A stretch of DNA of 51,484 nucleotides from a bacterium (GCA_024711065.1 JANJTN010000128.1:1-51484), one strand, 5' to 3'; positions 36,564-51,157 are shown, counted from the first letter of the stretch. Program-made: numbers and translations. Notes: generated by a model from the sequence alone, not told the origin.

Positions 36564-37931
36564 CTAGTTCGTCCACTTGTCCACGGCAGAGCAGACCACG
36601 GCATCTCCGGTTACGTTCACCACTGTGCGGCCCATATCCAGCAGGCGGTCCACCGGCACGATGAAGCTGATCCAGGCCGGATTCAACCCCACGCTCTGCA
36701 TCACCAGGATCATGGTCACCAGTCCCGCACTGGGCACTGCCGCAGCGCCGATCGATGCCAGCGTAGCGGTGAGCACGATCGTTACCTGTTGCATCAGCGA
36801 GAGATCCACCATGTGGAACTGGGCCAGGAACACCACGGCCACGGCCTGATACAACGACGTTCCATCCATGTTCACGGTGGCTCCGATGGGCAGCACGAAT
36901 CCGACGGTTTCTTTGCGAACACCCAGGTTGTCGTGTACACACTCCATGGTTACTGGTAGCGTAGCAGCGCTGGAGCTGGACGAGAACGCCAGCATCTGCG
37001 CGGGAGCCATGCCCCGAAAGAACTGGCCAACGGTCATATCCCTACGGAACGTTCGGATGATCAACGGATAGATCACGAAGATCATCAGTACCAACCCCAG
37101 CACCACGGTCAGGCTGTACCAGCCGAGACTCTGAAAGATCGCACCGAGTCGTGAGGGGTCGTTCCCTGCCAAGCCCCCTACCTTCCCGGCAACAAGGCAG
37201 AACACGAAAAATGGTGCCGCCTTCATCACCATGTCGACCATCTTCAGCAGCACGTCATCGGTGGCTGACAGCAGGTCCGCCATGGCCTTGGTTCGATCGG
37301 AAGGCACCAGCACCATGGCGATGCCAAAGAGCACAGCAAAGGCGATGATCTGCAGCATGGCGGCATCGGTGAAGGCCCCGAACAGATTCTCCGGGATCAC
37401 GTCCACCAGCGGCTGCAATGGACCCTGCTCGCGGGTAGCTTCCATTGTCTGCAGTCCTTTGGCCACCTTGGCGTCCACCACTTCCTCGCCCACCGCTGCG
37501 GAAGCCTGTGGCTGGGTGATCTGTCGTCCATCAAGGGTCTCCACGCCATCGGTCCGGGCTACCCAGGCTTCGTACCGTGCCCGATTGCGCAGGCGCTGGT
37601 CCTGATCGATCATGGATCCCGGCTGGATAAGGTTCACCAGCAGAAGGCCCAGAGACACCGCCATCACGGTCGTGACCAGGTAGAGCATCAGCGTACGGAA
37701 GCCTAGCCTTCCCAGGCGCCGGATGTCGCTCAACGAGGCAACGCCTCGGATCACCGACACAGCTACGAGCGGCACGGCGATCAGCTTGAGGAGTCGCAGA
37801 AAGATCTCACCGAACGGGTCGATCCAGTTGTCGGTCAGCGAAGCCCAACCCAGCGACGAGGCCAGGAACGCCCAGCCAAATCCCAGGCCAAGCGCGATCA
37901 CGATCTGCCAATGGAGCGCCAGTTTCTTCAT
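36564..37931 (-). CDS. Dicarboxylate/amino acid:cation symporter (DAACS, GltP/DctA-like)
   Basis: 455 residues with the Glt-fold: HP1 serine-rich tip SSSSSAATLPVTMECV, the NMDGT signature in TM7 (GATVNMDGTSLYQAV), HP2 region SIGAAAVPSAGLVTM, and TM8 VDRLLDMGRTVVNVTGDAV. Couples uptake of glutamate/aspartate or C4-dicarboxylates to Na+ or H+; the substrate is not decided, although the TM8 D..R pattern favours acidic amino acids. A hydrophilic insert between TM3 and TM4 (about residues 110-170) is longer than usual. Confidence 0.93.
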   Translation of the reverse strand: MKKLALHWQIVIALGLGFGWAFLASSLGWASLTDNWIDPFGEIFLRLLKLIAVPLVAVSVIRGVASLSDIRRLGRLGFRTLMLYLVTTVMAVSLGLLLVNLIQPGSMIDQDQRLRNRARYEAWVARTDGVETLDGRQITQPQASAAVGEEVVDAKVAKGLQTMEATREQGPLQPLVDVIPENLFGAFTDAAMLQIIAFAVLFGIAMVLVPSDRTKAMADLLSATDDVLLKMVDMVMKAAPFFVFCLVAGKVGGLAGNDPSRLGAIFQSLGWYSLTVVLGLVLMIFVIYPLIIRTFRRDMTVGQFFRGMAPAQMLAFSSSSSAATLPVTMECVHDNLGVRKETVGFVLPIGATVNMDGTSLYQAVAVVFLAQFHMVDLSLMQQVTIVLTATLASIGAAAVPSAGLVTMILVMQSVGLNPAWISFIVPVDRLLDMGRTVVNVTGDAVVCSAVDKWTN

Positions 37932-37958
37932 GACAGGAAGATAGGCAGCATCAGCAGC

Positions 37959-39941
37959 TCATCGAACGTTGAGCAGAACGGAGGGACCTTGGGCACTGCG
38001 CACCAGGTACACGCCGCCGGCCAGGTGGCGGGTGTCGACGTCGACCTCGCCATGAACCATGCCGGTCCATACATCGCGTCCCATCAGGTCCGTGATCTGC
38101 ACCAACATGGGCACGTCCGTCCGTAGCACCACGCGATCATCTGCCGGATTGGGGAACGCGGCCAAGCCCCCTTCCACCCGAGGACCCTCTGCCACCGACG
38201 TTGCCGGATCCGGGAAGCGGACATGATAGCGCTCCCACGTATCGCTGCACCACTGGGCGAGCACCTCCATGGTGTCGCCGGTCGGGCGAATGATCAGGCA
38301 ATCGCCCTCCATGATCTCGGCCGTGGTCAGGATCTCCCCGTCACCAGCCGGATTGAACACCAGGTTGGCCACGGCATCATGGGTGCTGATCACGCGACAG
38401 CCGTTCGTGGGGATCGTTTCCAGGTCCTGCAACCGTGCTGCCGCGATCGCATCGCCGCCGCCGCTGGCCCAATGTTGTTGCTTCTCGTACCGACCCAGCA
38501 TCAGGTCCAGTGTTTCCCAACACCGGCACACCGGACTGGAATAGCCATCGCCAGTAGGTACTCCTTGGGCGATCATCACCTTGCCGATCTCGCGCGACTG
38601 CTCGCGTCCCTCGTGGATCAGGTTGCGACCGGGGAAGCAATCAGGTGAGGGCCCCGGATCCTTGGAGTTCCAGTCCGTTTTGGCATGGCGGAAGAACACC
38701 ACCATGGTACCAGTGCGCAGTTCTGCCATGGCTTCGGGAGGCGTAAGGCGGCCACGGCGCTGACTCTCGTACGCTCCAAGGTCTACCTTGCGTCCAACCA
38801 GACGCGGGTTACCGATGGCATCGCAGTTCTGATGGTTCACGAACTTGTCGACCACGCCACCGTCTCGCGCCACCGAGAAACTCGACGGACGCAGACCATC
38901 GTCGTCCGTGCCGAAGTAGCCATCCGGGCCCATGGGATCGTTGATGTCTTCAAAGGACGGATCGCTCTGCCAGAAGCCGAGGTCGAAGTCTTTCTCGATC
39001 AGATTGGCGGTGGAGGTGAACGTATGCGCGTCGTCCTTCTTCACCTGCACTACATGCTTGAGCGTGTCCGGCAGGTCGCCGTTCCACATCACCGAATTTT
39101 GGAGAAGGCCTCCGGAGACCACAAGCGACGTTCCGCCGCCGGCAACGGCATCGGTGCCAACCGAATTACGAACGAACGTGGTGTTCACGATGTACACGGG
39201 AGTTTCGGCGGCGATGGCGCCCCCTCCAAGAGCGGCATAGTTGCTGTCGAACACGCACGAGGCGATCTGCACCGTGGGCGCTACATCGCTGGCTCCCACA
39301 TAGATCCCACCAGCAGTGGCCTCGGTGCTGTTGGCCAGGAACATCGTTTCGCCGATGAAAGGACCATACCCGTACGACGGCGGGTCCTGGTGATTTCGGA
39401 TCGCGATACCGCGGCCGCTGTTATGGTCGAACTGGCAGAACTCTACACGTACCCTGCCGGTCTGGGACAGCACCAGGGCGTCGCCTTCAAACCCGGTAAA
39501 GCGGCAATTGTAGAAAGCTGGCTGGCCGAACTGCACATCGATCCCGCCAATAGGGCCACGGAACACCAAGCCATCGAGTCGGGTGGTGGAGTCGTGCTCA
39601 ACCAGGGTCCACCGCCCGTTCAGCACGACCACGCTCGGCCGCCGATACCAGTCGCGCAGCTCCCGCAGCGTCTCGTAGCCACCAAAGCCGCCGTACAGGC
39701 GCACACCCTTGGGCAACGTAGCGCTAAAGGCATCCACCTCATAGGCGCCACGTGCCACCCATATCTCGTCGCCATCGGCGGCCATGGACAGGGCATCCGC
39801 CAGGTAGCGGTACGGAGCATTCCACGACTGACCGTCGCCACCCGGCTCTGCGATGGCGGCAACGAACAGGGTGTCGGCAGCGTGAAGGGGGCTAGCCACT
39901 GCGGCCGCCACAAGCATCAGTAGGAGGGCTCGTTTGATCAT
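37959..39941 (-). CDS. Secreted beta-helix / histidine phosphatase / T9SS fusion
   Basis: 660 residues. Signal peptide 1-21 (MIKRALLLMLVAAAVASPLHA). Residues 25-395: right-handed beta-helix (DGQSWNAPYRYLADALSMAADGDEIWVARGAYEV, then repeated short strands with N/G turns). Residues 400-570: histidine-phosphatase-like domain with FFRHAKTD (Arg418, His419, Thr422), NLIHEGREQSREIG, SSPVCRCWET (Arg473) and STHD (His521), the expected RHG catalytic set. Residues 596-660: type IX sorting domain (FPNPADDRVVL ... LAGGVYLVRSAQG). So a phosphatase may be presented on the surface on a beta-helix. Immediately follows the rpoBC terminator; own promoter not identified. Confidence 0.88.
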   Translation of the reverse strand: MIKRALLLMLVAAAVASPLHAADTLFVAAIAEPGGDGQSWNAPYRYLADALSMAADGDEIWVARGAYEVDAFSATLPKGVRLYGGFGGYETLRELRDWYRRPSVVVLNGRWTLVEHDSTTRLDGLVFRGPIGGIDVQFGQPAFYNCRFTGFEGDALVLSQTGRVRVEFCQFDHNSGRGIAIRNHQDPPSYGYGPFIGETMFLANSTEATAGGIYVGASDVAPTVQIASCVFDSNYAALGGGAIAAETPVYIVNTTFVRNSVGTDAVAGGGTSLVVSGGLLQNSVMWNGDLPDTLKHVVQVKKDDAHTFTSTANLIEKDFDLGFWQSDPSFEDINDPMGPDGYFGTDDDGLRPSSFSVARDGGVVDKFVNHQNCDAIGNPRLVGRKVDLGAYESQRRGRLTPPEAMAELRTGTMVVFFRHAKTDWNSKDPGPSPDCFPGRNLIHEGREQSREIGKVMIAQGVPTGDGYSSPVCRCWETLDLMLGRYEKQQHWASGGGDAIAAARLQDLETIPTNGCRVISTHDAVANLVFNPAGDGEILTTAEIMEGDCLIIRPTGDTMEVLAQWCSDTWERYHVRFPDPATSVAEGPRVEGGLAAFPNPADDRVVLRTDVPMLVQITDLMGRDVWTGMVHGEVDVDTRHLAGGVYLVRSAQGPSVLLNVR

Positions 39942-39961
39942 GTCCGAATCTACACAAAGGA

Positions 39962-39993
39962 AAACGCCCCACCGGAATCCCGGAGGGGCGTTT
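39962..39993 (-). terminator. Terminator of the rpoBC operon
   Basis: 9-bp stem AAACGCCCC / GGGGCGTTT, an A-A mismatch, then an inner 4-bp CCGG/CCGG stem and a 4-nt loop. TTTTCC follows on the minus strand. It lies 24 nt after the rpoC stop. Confidence 0.9.
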
Positions 39994-40016
39994 GCGTTAC
40001 GATATCGGACGCTGGA

Positions 40017-44294
<4,278 letters not shown>

Positions 44295-44337
44295 CGTTTC
44301 TCCGATGGAGTTTTCCGGTTCAGTGAATCGTGGACGA

Positions 44338-47300
44338 TCAATCGAACTTGACGTCCAGGCACAGGCCCTGCAACTCGCGAACGAGCACGTTGAAGGACTC
44401 AGGGATATTCGGCACCGGCAGGTTCTCGCCTTTGACGAGGGTCTCGTACATCTTGGCTCGTCCCTGCACGTCGTCCGATTTGACGGTGATCATCTCTTGC
44501 AGCGTGTGGGCAGCCCCATACGCCTCGAGTGCCCACACCTCCATCTCGCCGAGACGCTGTCCGCCGAACTGAGCTTTACCACCCAGCGGTTGTTGCGTGA
44601 TCAACGAGTATGGACCAATGGATCGCGCGTGCAGCTTGTCTTCGACCAAGTGCGAGAGCTTCATCATGTAGATGATGCCCACGGTGACTTCATTTTCGAA
44701 AGCTTCGCCTGAGCGGCCATCGTACAGCACCGTTTTTCCGGTACGAGGTAGTCCGGCCTGAGCAAGGTACTCGCCCACTTCCTCCCACGACGCACCATCG
44801 AAGATCGGCGTAGCGAAGTGCACACCCAGTTTCGAACCAGCCCAGCCGAGAGCGGTCTCGTACAGCTGGCCCAGGTTCATACGGCTCGGTACGCCCAGCG
44901 GGTTAAGGACGATGTCCACCGGCTGTCCGTCCGGCAGGAACGGCATGTCCTGCACCGGAACGATCTTCGAAACGATACCCTTGTTGCCGTGGCGGCCGGC
45001 CATCTTGTCGCCCACTTGCAGCTTGCGCTTCTTGGCCACATAGACCTTGGCCATCTGCAGGATACCGGGCTGCAGCTCGTCTCCGGCAGCGATCTTGTTC
45101 CGCTCGATCCGGCCATCCAGCATGACCAGCTGACGGCGGTTCTCGTAGTTCTTGAGCAGCTCGCGAAGCAACGTCATGGTCTTCTTGTCGGACACCCAAT
45201 CCTGCTCGACATTCATTGCCGACGGCACAAACGAGCCTGCCTCGTACTTGGCCATCAGATCCTCTGCCGACAGCTTGGCGCCGGAGCGGAACACCACCGA
45301 GTCATTCGCCGAGCGGATGCCGGTACTGGTCTTGCCGTCCAGTAGCTGACCGATGCGCTCCACACACTCTACGTCCAGAGCACGCAGAGCCTGCTGCTCG
45401 CGTTTGGTGATCAGGTCTTGCCGACGCTTCTCTTCCGCGCGGAACTCCGTATCGGAGGTCAGCACGCGGCGAGCGAACAGCTTGGTATTGATCACCGTGC
45501 CTTTGAGTCCGGGAGGTGCCTTCAGTGAAACGTCCTTCACATCTCCAGCCTTGTCGCCGAAGATGGCACGAAGCAGCTTCTCTTCCGGTGTCGGGTCGGT
45601 CTCGCCCTTGGGCGTGATCTTACCGATCAGGATGTCGCCCTCATGCACTTTGGAACCAACGCTCACGATACCGCGGTCGTCGAGGTCCTTGGTGGCTTCT
45701 TCCGAGACGTTCGGGATCTCGCGGGTGAACTCTTCTTCGCCACGCTTGGTGTCGCGAACCTGCAGCGTGAATTCTTCGATGTGGACCGATGTGAACACGT
45801 CTTGCGCTACCATGCGCTCGCTGATCACAATGGCGTCCTCAAAGTTGTATCCGCGCCACGGCATGAAGGCCACCATCACGTTCTGGCCGAGTGCCAATTC
45901 ACCGTCGTCGGTAGACGCACCGTCGATGATCGGCTCGCCCTTGGCTACGCGCTGTCCCGCCCGCACGATCGGGCGCTGGTTGATGGCGGTATCCTGGTTC
46001 GTGCGATAGTACTTCAGCAGTTCGTAGCGGATCACGCGATCGCCATCGAACGACGTCAGTTGCTCGTCCTTCGGGCGCTTGTCGTCGTACCGTACCTGCA
46101 CGTAATCACCGCACACGTACTCGATCACGCCGTCGTCCTCTGCGAGAACCACCGAGCGCGAATCCCGAGCCACGCGAGCTTCCATACCGGTACCCACGAT
46201 CGGAGCGTGCGGCCGTAGCAGCGGCACACCTTGGCGTTGCATGTTCGAACCCATCAGGGCCCGGTTGGCATCGTCGTGCTCCAGGAACGGGATCAGGGAG
46301 GCAGCCGGAGACGTGATCTGGTCGGTCGAGACCTCCATGTATTCCACTTCCGACGGCGGAACGACCTTGTAGTCGCCGCTGCGGCGGGCTTTCACGGTCT
46401 CTCCCACCAGGCGGCCCTTGCTGTCCACATCCGTGCCAGCCGGCACGATGGTCTTGCCTTCTTCCTTGTCGGCCGGCAGGAACTCCAGATCGTCGGTCAC
46501 GATACCGTTCACGACCTTCACATACGGCGTCTCGATGAAGCCGAACTTGTTCACGCGGGCATGGATGGCCAGCGACGAGATCAGACCGATGTTCGGACCT
46601 TCCGGCGTCTCGATCGGACACAGGCGGCCGTAGTGCGTATAGTGCACGTCGCGCACCTCAAAGCCGGCGCGCTCACGCGTCAGACCGCCAGGTCCCAGAG
46701 CCGAGGTCCGACGCTTGTGCGTAACCTCAGACAGCGGGTTGGTCTGATCCATGAACTGGCTCAGCTGGTTGGTTCCGAAGAACTGGTTGATCACGCTGGT
46801 GATCGTACGAGCATTGACCAGTTCGGACGGCGTGATGTTCTCGCTGTCGCGAACGCTAAGGCGCTCCTTGATCGTACGCGCCATCCGGGTCAGACCCAGA
46901 TTGAACGTCGATTCAAGCTGCTCGCCCACCGTACGAACCCGACGGTTGGCCAAGTGGTCGATATCGTCCACCGGCACCTTGGCGTCGCGCACGTCGATCA
47001 GGTGTTTCACGATCCGTACGATGTCGTCCACGGTCAGCGTGGTCACATCGAACGGCACGTTCAGATTCAGTTTCTCATTGATGCGATAGCGGCCCACAAC
47101 ACCCAGGTCATAACGCTTGGGGTTGAAGAACAGCTTCTCGAGCAAGCCCCAGGCCGTGTCCAGATCCGGTGGATCGGACGAACGGAGTTGGCGGTAGATC
47201 GTCTCCAGAGCATCCTCACGGGTGCGGGACGTGTCCTTGGCCAGCGTCTTGGCAATGATCGGCTCGTCGTTCGGGTTTTCGTACTTGTACAACCGAATGG

Positions 47301-48162
47301 AGTCCACCTCGGCTGCGCCGAGCATCTCCATCAGATTGGGGTCCACCACATAGTCGCGCTGGGCCACGATCTCGCCTGTGGCCATATCCACCACATCGGC
47401 CGCCACGCGGCGTCCGAGGTGATCTTCGGTGAGCTCACTCACCGGCACATCCTCGGCCAGTTCGAAGAGGTTCAACAGATCCTCATCGCTGGAATAGCCA
47501 AGGGCGCGCAGCAGGGTGGTGACCGGGAATTTCTTCTTTCGGTCGATGTAGGCGTACATCACGTCGTGGATGTCCGTGGTGAATTCGATCCACGAACCCT
47601 TGAACGGAATGATGCGCGCCGAGAAGATCTTGGTGCCGTTCGGGTGCAACGCTTCATCGAAGAAGCAGCCGGGCGAACGATGCAGCTGGGCAACGATCAC
47701 GCGCTCGGCGCCGTTGATGATGAAGGTTCCCCGAGGAGTCATCGCCGGGATCTGACCCAGGTAGACCTCCTGGTCGATCGCCTCGATGTAGTCCTCCGAG
47801 CTCGGGTCGGCCTTCGACGACAGCCGCAGACGGGCTTTCAGCGTCTTGGCGTACGTCAGCTCGCGCTCGCGACACTCTTCCTCGGTGTACTTGGGCTTCT
47901 CGATGAAGTAATCGATGAAGCTCAGTTCGTACACTCCGGAGTTGTCCTCGATCGGGAAGTTGGACGCAAAGGCACGCTGAAGGCCGAGGTTGCGGCGCTC
48001 CGTAGCCGGTACGTCTTCCTGCACGAACTCGTGGTACGAGTCGATCTGGATCCCGAGCAGGTCGGGGTAGGTGTGGTGCTTGCTAACGTGGCCGAAGTGA
48101 ACGCGCTCGCGGAGGCGCTTCATCGGCAGTGTGTACAGGGATGTATCCTGAGGTGCATGCAT
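44338..48162 (-). CDS. rpoB: RNA polymerase beta subunit
   Basis: 1274 residues. The rifampicin pocket reads [45 protein letters not shown], with Gln, Asp, His and Ser at the main resistance positions in the sensitive state, so rifampicin sensitivity is expected; Thr at the E. coli 518 position is usual for Bacteroidota. C-terminal motifs [15 protein letters not shown] and [19 protein letters not shown] are intact. AGCCCCCT (complement of the octamer, 48167-48174) lies 4 nt upstream of the ATG in place of a Shine-Dalgarno. Confidence 0.99.
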   Translation of the reverse strand: MHAPQDTSLYTLPMKRLRERVHFGHVSKHHTYPDLLGIQIDSYHEFVQEDVPATERRNLGLQRAFASNFPIEDNSGVYELSFIDYFIEKPKYTEEECRERELTYAKTLKARLRLSSKADPSSEDYIEAIDQEVYLGQIPAMTPRGTFIINGAERVIVAQLHRSPGCFFDEALHPNGTKIFSARIIPFKGSWIEFTTDIHDVMYAYIDRKKKFPVTTLLRALGYSSDEDLLNLFELAEDVPVSELTEDHLGRRVAADVVDMATGEIVAQRDYVVDPNLMEMLGAAEVDSIRLYKYENPNDEPIIAKTLAKDTSRTREDALETIYRQLRSSDPPDLDTAWGLLEKLFFNPKRYDLGVVGRYRINEKLNLNVPFDVTTLTVDDIVRIVKHLIDVRDAKVPVDDIDHLANRRVRTVGEQLESTFNLGLTRMARTIKERLSVRDSENITPSELVNARTITSVINQFFGTNQLSQFMDQTNPLSEVTHKRRTSALGPGGLTRERAGFEVRDVHYTHYGRLCPIETPEGPNIGLISSLAIHARVNKFGFIETPYVKVVNGIVTDDLEFLPADKEEGKTIVPAGTDVDSKGRLVGETVKARRSGDYKVVPPSEVEYMEVSTDQITSPAASLIPFLEHDDANRALMGSNMQRQGVPLLRPHAPIVGTGMEARVARDSRSVVLAEDDGVIEYVCGDYVQVRYDDKRPKDEQLTSFDGDRVIRYELLKYYRTNQDTAINQRPIVRAGQRVAKGEPIIDGASTDDGELALGQNVMVAFMPWRGYNFEDAIVISERMVAQDVFTSVHIEEFTLQVRDTKRGEEEFTREIPNVSEEATKDLDDRGIVSVGSKVHEGDILIGKITPKGETDPTPEEKLLRAIFGDKAGDVKDVSLKAPPGLKGTVINTKLFARRVLTSDTEFRAEEKRRQDLITKREQQALRALDVECVERIGQLLDGKTSTGIRSANDSVVFRSGAKLSAEDLMAKYEAGSFVPSAMNVEQDWVSDKKTMTLLRELLKNYENRRQLVMLDGRIERNKIAAGDELQPGILQMAKVYVAKKRKLQVGDKMAGRHGNKGIVSKIVPVQDMPFLPDGQPVDIVLNPLGVPSRMNLGQLYETALGWAGSKLGVHFATPIFDGASWEEVGEYLAQAGLPRTGKTVLYDGRSGEAFENEVTVGIIYMMKLSHLVEDKLHARSIGPYSLITQQPLGGKAQFGGQRLGEMEVWALEAYGAAHTLQEMITVKSDDVQGRAKMYETLVKGENLPVPNIPESFNVLVRELQGLCLDVKFD

Positions 48163-48188
48163 GGGAAGGGGGCTCCCGACAGCGTGAA

Positions 48189-48196
48189 CAAAGGTG
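48189..48196 (-). promoter_or_regulatory. Weak -7-like element upstream of rpoB
   Basis: CACCTTTG on the minus strand, one mismatch to TAnnTTTG, with a TTG about 22 nt upstream. If used, it would give rpoBC its own start after the rplL hairpin. Weak support only. Confidence 0.25.
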
Positions 48197-48219
48197 TGGT
48201 CACAAGGACCAGTAAAGAC

Positions 48220-48262
48220 AACAACACCCGGGAAGGCACAAAACGGCCAACCCGGGGTTGTT
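48220..48262 (-). terminator. Attenuator-like hairpin between rplL and rpoB
   Basis: Stem of AACAAC + CCCGGG pairing with CCCGGG + GTTGTT (12 pairs, one bulged base) with an inner GGC/GCC pair set in the loop. TTGTTGTCTTTAC follows on the minus strand. Many bacteria keep a partial terminator here to make more L7/L12 than beta; this hairpin is a good candidate for that. Confidence 0.65.
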
Positions 48263-48277
48263 GATAGCGTTCAGACG

Positions 48278-48658
48278 TTACTTCAGCGTGACCTTGGCGC
48301 CAGCTTCTTCGAGCTTCTTCTTCAGCGACTCGGCCTCGTCCTTCGGAGCGGCTTCTTTCACCACTTTCGGGGCGCCTTCCACCAGATCCTTGGCTTCCTT
48401 CAGTCCGAGACCCGTGACTTCGCGGACCACTTTGATCACGTTCAGTTTCTGGGCACCGGCTTCGGTGAGTTCCACGTCGAATTCGGTCTTCTCTTCAGCG
48501 GCTTCGCCACCACCGGCAGCTACCGGACCGGCAGCCATCATCATCGGTGCAGCGGCCGTAACACCGAACTTCTCTTCCAGAGCTTCCTTCAGAGCGGCAG
48601 CTTCCGTAAGGGTCAGTGCGCCGATCTTCTCAACGAGTTCTTCAACGATTGCAGACAT
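48278..48658 (-). CDS. rplL: 50S ribosomal protein L7/L12
   Basis: 126 residues. N-terminal dimerisation helices ([32 protein letters not shown]), Ala/Met/Gly-rich hinge ([21 protein letters not shown]) and the globular C-terminal domain ([67 protein letters not shown]) that recruits translational GTPases. Follows rplJ, precedes the rpoB hairpin. Confidence 0.98.
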   Translation of the reverse strand: MSAIVEELVEKIGALTLTEAAALKEALEEKFGVTAAAPMMMAAGPVAAGGGEAAEEKTEFDVELTEAGAQKLNVIKVVREVTGLGLKEAKDLVEGAPKVVKEAAPKDEAESLKKKLEEAGAKVTLK

Positions 48659-48703
48659 TACTGTCTCCTACTTGAGTTAAATGATTGTGTATTCGTAACG
48701 GGG

Positions 48704-49231
48704 TTAGGCTGCCTGTTTCTTGGCAACTTCTTCGACCAGCGATGCCACATCGCGCATCACTGCGCTGATGGCGCCATGGATACCGGAGACCGGTGCATGG
48801 ATGCTGCCGATGATACCTGCAATGAGCTCCTCGCGCGTCGGCAGCTCAGAAACTCGCTTGAGCTGCGATCCGTCGAAGGTCTGACCTTCGATCCATGCCA
48901 TCTTCAAGGACGGTTTTTCCGTCTTCTCAAAGTGCTTGCGAATGATCTTGGCCGGACCGACGGCATCCGTCGAACCAAAGATGATCGCGGTTTGCCCAGC
49001 AAAGCGCTCGATCCCCAGATCGTACTGTTCACCGGCCTGCTGAAGGGCACGAGCGATGAGCGTGTTCTTGGCCACGCGCATCGAGGCACCCTTCTCGCGG
49101 ATCTCGGCACGGAAGGCTTGATCCTCCGCCACCGTCATCCGGGTGAAGTCGACGAAATAGAGGCTCGTTGCTCCCTGGATCTGCTCCACGAGCTCGGCCA
49201 CGATCGCCTGTTTTTGTTCTTTCGTTACCAT
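48704..49231 (-). CDS. rplJ: 50S ribosomal protein L10
   Basis: 175 residues from the ATG at 49231, preceded by CGGAG; MVTKEQKQAIVAELVEQIQGATSLYFVDFTRMTVAEDQAFRAEIREKGASMRVAKNTLIARAL is L10. An upstream in-frame extension has no homology and overlaps the leader structure, so it is rejected. L10 anchors the L7/L12 stalk and commonly represses its own mRNA. Confidence 0.96.
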   Translation of the reverse strand: MVTKEQKQAIVAELVEQIQGATSLYFVDFTRMTVAEDQAFRAEIREKGASMRVAKNTLIARALQQAGEQYDLGIERFAGQTAIIFGSTDAVGPAKIIRKHFEKTEKPSLKMAWIEGQTFDGSQLKRVSELPTREELIAGIIGSIHAPVSGIHGAISAVMRDVASLVEEVAKKQAA

Positions 49232-49259
49232 ACGGCTCCGATTCACATAATGATGTTCA

Positions 49260-49298
49260 GTGATCAACCGCCACAAGGACGGGTAGAAGCTTGATCAC
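49260..49298 (-). promoter_or_regulatory. Candidate L10 leader structure
   Basis: Perfect 8-bp stem GTGATCAA / TTGATCAC enclosing a 23-nt region, in the rplA-rplJ gap 29 nt before the rplJ start. The location and form fit the autoregulatory leader bound by the L10-L12 complex in other bacteria; the kink-turn cannot be confirmed by eye. Confidence 0.5.
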
Positions 49299-49322
49299 CA
49301 AACAGTGCGTAATAGTCGTTGA

Positions 49323-50021
49323 TTAATGGTCTGCGCCCACGGAATGCTCGTCGACCCGAACGCTGGGACCCATGGTGGACGTGAAGAACAACGACTTCAC
49401 GTACTTCCCTTTGGCCGAGCTCGGCTTGGCGCGCAAAACAGTGTTCACAAAGAGTGCGGCGTTCTCGGCCAGCTTCTCCGGAGAGAAGGAGCACTTGCCG
49501 ATCGCAGCATGGATGTTGCCGGCCTTGTCCACGCGGAACTCGATCTTACCGGCTTTGACCTCTTGAACGGCCTTCGCTACGTCGAACGTAACGGTTCCGC
49601 TCTTCGGGTTCGGCATCAGGCCGCGCGGTCCGAGGATCCGGCCTAGCTTGCCAACCTCGCCCATCACGTCGGGCGTGGCAATGATGATGTCGATGTCTGC
49701 CCAGCCGCCTTGCAGCTTCTCGACGTATTCGGCCAGACCGGCGTAGTCCGCGCCGGCGTCCAGCGCTTCCTTGTCCTTCGGTGCGTTGGCCATCACCAGC
49801 ACGCGAACGGTCTTGCCCGTGCCGTGCGGCAGGGCTACCGTACCGCGCACCAGCTGGTCGGCCTTCCGCGGGTCCACACCGAGGTTCATCGTAACCTCGA
49901 AGGACTCGTCGAATTTGGCGGTGGCGTTCTTCTTGACGATCTCAACAGCCTCTTTGAACGCATAGACCTTCTTGCGGTCGTAGCTCTGGGCTGCCTTGGT
50001 GTAGCGTTTGTTCGTTGCCAT
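49323..50021 (-). CDS. rplA: 50S ribosomal protein L1
   Basis: 232 residues from the ATG at 50021 ([22 protein letters not shown]), preceded by AAGGAC. Core motifs [65 protein letters not shown] and [22 protein letters not shown]1 forms the mobile stalk that releases E-site tRNA. Directly downstream of rplK. Confidence 0.97.
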   Translation of the reverse strand: MATNKRYTKAAQSYDRKKVYAFKEAVEIVKKNATAKFDESFEVTMNLGVDPRKADQLVRGTVALPHGTGKTVRVLVMANAPKDKEALDAGADYAGLAEYVEKLQGGWADIDIIIATPDVMGEVGKLGRILGPRGLMPNPKSGTVTFDVAKAVQEVKAGKIEFRVDKAGNIHAAIGKCSFSPEKLAENAALFVNTVLRAKPSSAKGKYVKSLFFTSTMGPSVRVDEHSVGADH

Positions 50022-50077
50022 GGTTGTGTCCTTGTGTTGTGCAAGCGGCCGCCCTCCGGCAGCCTCCAACAGGTGAA

Positions 50078-50503
50078 TTATCCTTCTACGGTCAGGCCCA
50101 TCGAACGGGCCGTGCCGGCGATCATCGAGACGGCGGCGTCCAGGTCATTCGCATTCAGATCGGCCTTCTTGATCTCGGCGATCTCTTCCAGCTGCTTGCG
50201 CGTGACCGATCCCACTTTGTTGCGGTTCGGTTCGCCCGATCCCTTCGGGATGCCGGCAGCCTTGATCAGCAGCACGGCAGCAGGGGGCGACTTGATCTCG
50301 AACGTAAAGCTCTTGTCCGAGTAGTACGTGATCAAGCACGGCAGCACCATGCCCGGCTGCTTGGCAGACTTGGCATTGAACTGCTTGACGAATTCCATAC
50401 CGGCCAGTCCGCGCTGACCGAATGCCGGGCCTACCGGCGGGGCCATCGTGGCCTCGCCACCCTTGATCTGGAGCTTGAAGCTCCCCATCACCTTTTTAGC
50501 CAT
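50078..50503 (-). CDS. rplK: 50S ribosomal protein L11
   Basis: 141 residues, the family length. [41 protein letters not shown], then [18 protein letters not shown] and the C-terminal RNA-binding domain [44 protein letters not shown]. Binds the GTPase-associated centre. A 73-nt gap to nusG contains no gene. Confidence 0.98.
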   Translation of the reverse strand: MAKKVMGSFKLQIKGGEATMAPPVGPAFGQRGLAGMEFVKQFNAKSAKQPGMVLPCLITYYSDKSFTFEIKSPPAAVLLIKAAGIPKGSGEPNRNKVGSVTRKQLEEIAEIKKADLNANDLDAAVSMIAGTARSMGLTVEG

Positions 50504-50576
50504 GGTATCCTTTCGTGGTCAACGACCGCTCTTCCCTCAGGTAAGGGGCTTGTCGGTCTCCCACTTGACAAATGAA

Positions 50577-51143
50577 CTAGTGTTTCTCTGATTCAACCTG
50601 ATGGAAGTCGAGCTCGATCGGCGTCTTGCGACCCAGGATCCCAACCTCCACCTTCAGCTTCTGCTTTTCGTTATTCACTTCCTTGATCGTGCCGTTGAAG
50701 TTCGAGAACGGGCCGTCGATCACTTTCACCGGATCTCCCTCGCGGAACGAGGTCACCGACGTGCTGATGTCCTTCCGCTCTTCGACCCGACCCAGGATCC
50801 GATCCACTTCATCCTTCTGCAAGGCCTGCGGCTCGGTCTTGGTACCCACAAAACTCACGATGGACTGTAGCGAAAGGATCACCTCCTTCAAGCGCTTGTC
50901 CAACGTACACTCGATCAGGATGTACCCCGGAAGGAAGTTCTTCACCTTCGTCCGGCGCTTGCCGTTACGCACCTCGTACACCGTTTCCTGTGGGATCACG
51001 ATGTTCAGGACACGATTCTCCATGCCAAGGCGGGTCATCTCCATCTCGATGTTCTGCTTCACCTTGGCCTCATGGCCGGTGAAGGTTCGAATGGCATACC
51101 ACTTTGGCTCGAGCGGTCGGTCCTGGTCGGGGGCGTTCAGCAT
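50577..51143 (-). CDS. nusG: Transcription elongation factor NusG
   Basis: 188 residues. NGN domain (KWYAIRTFTGHEAKVKQNIEMEMTRLGMENRVLNIVIPQETVYEVRNGKRRTKVKNFLPGYILIECTLDKRLKEVI) and C-terminal KOW domain (FREGDPVKVIDGPFSNFNGTIKEVNNEKQKLKVEVGILGRKTPIELDFHQVE). Couples RNA polymerase to Rho or the ribosome. Between secE and rplK as is usual. Confidence 0.97.
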   Translation of the reverse strand: MLNAPDQDRPLEPKWYAIRTFTGHEAKVKQNIEMEMTRLGMENRVLNIVIPQETVYEVRNGKRRTKVKNFLPGYILIECTLDKRLKEVILSLQSIVSFVGTKTEPQALQKDEVDRILGRVEERKDISTSVTSFREGDPVKVIDGPFSNFNGTIKEVNNEKQKLKVEVGILGRKTPIELDFHQVESEKH

Positions 51144-51157
51144 TCGTTCCGGTATCC

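Noticed and set aside
20121-39941. Recent genomic island or prophage
   Set aside because: No integrase, transposase, phage gene, att-like direct repeats or tRNA boundary; composition is mostly like the rest of the window.
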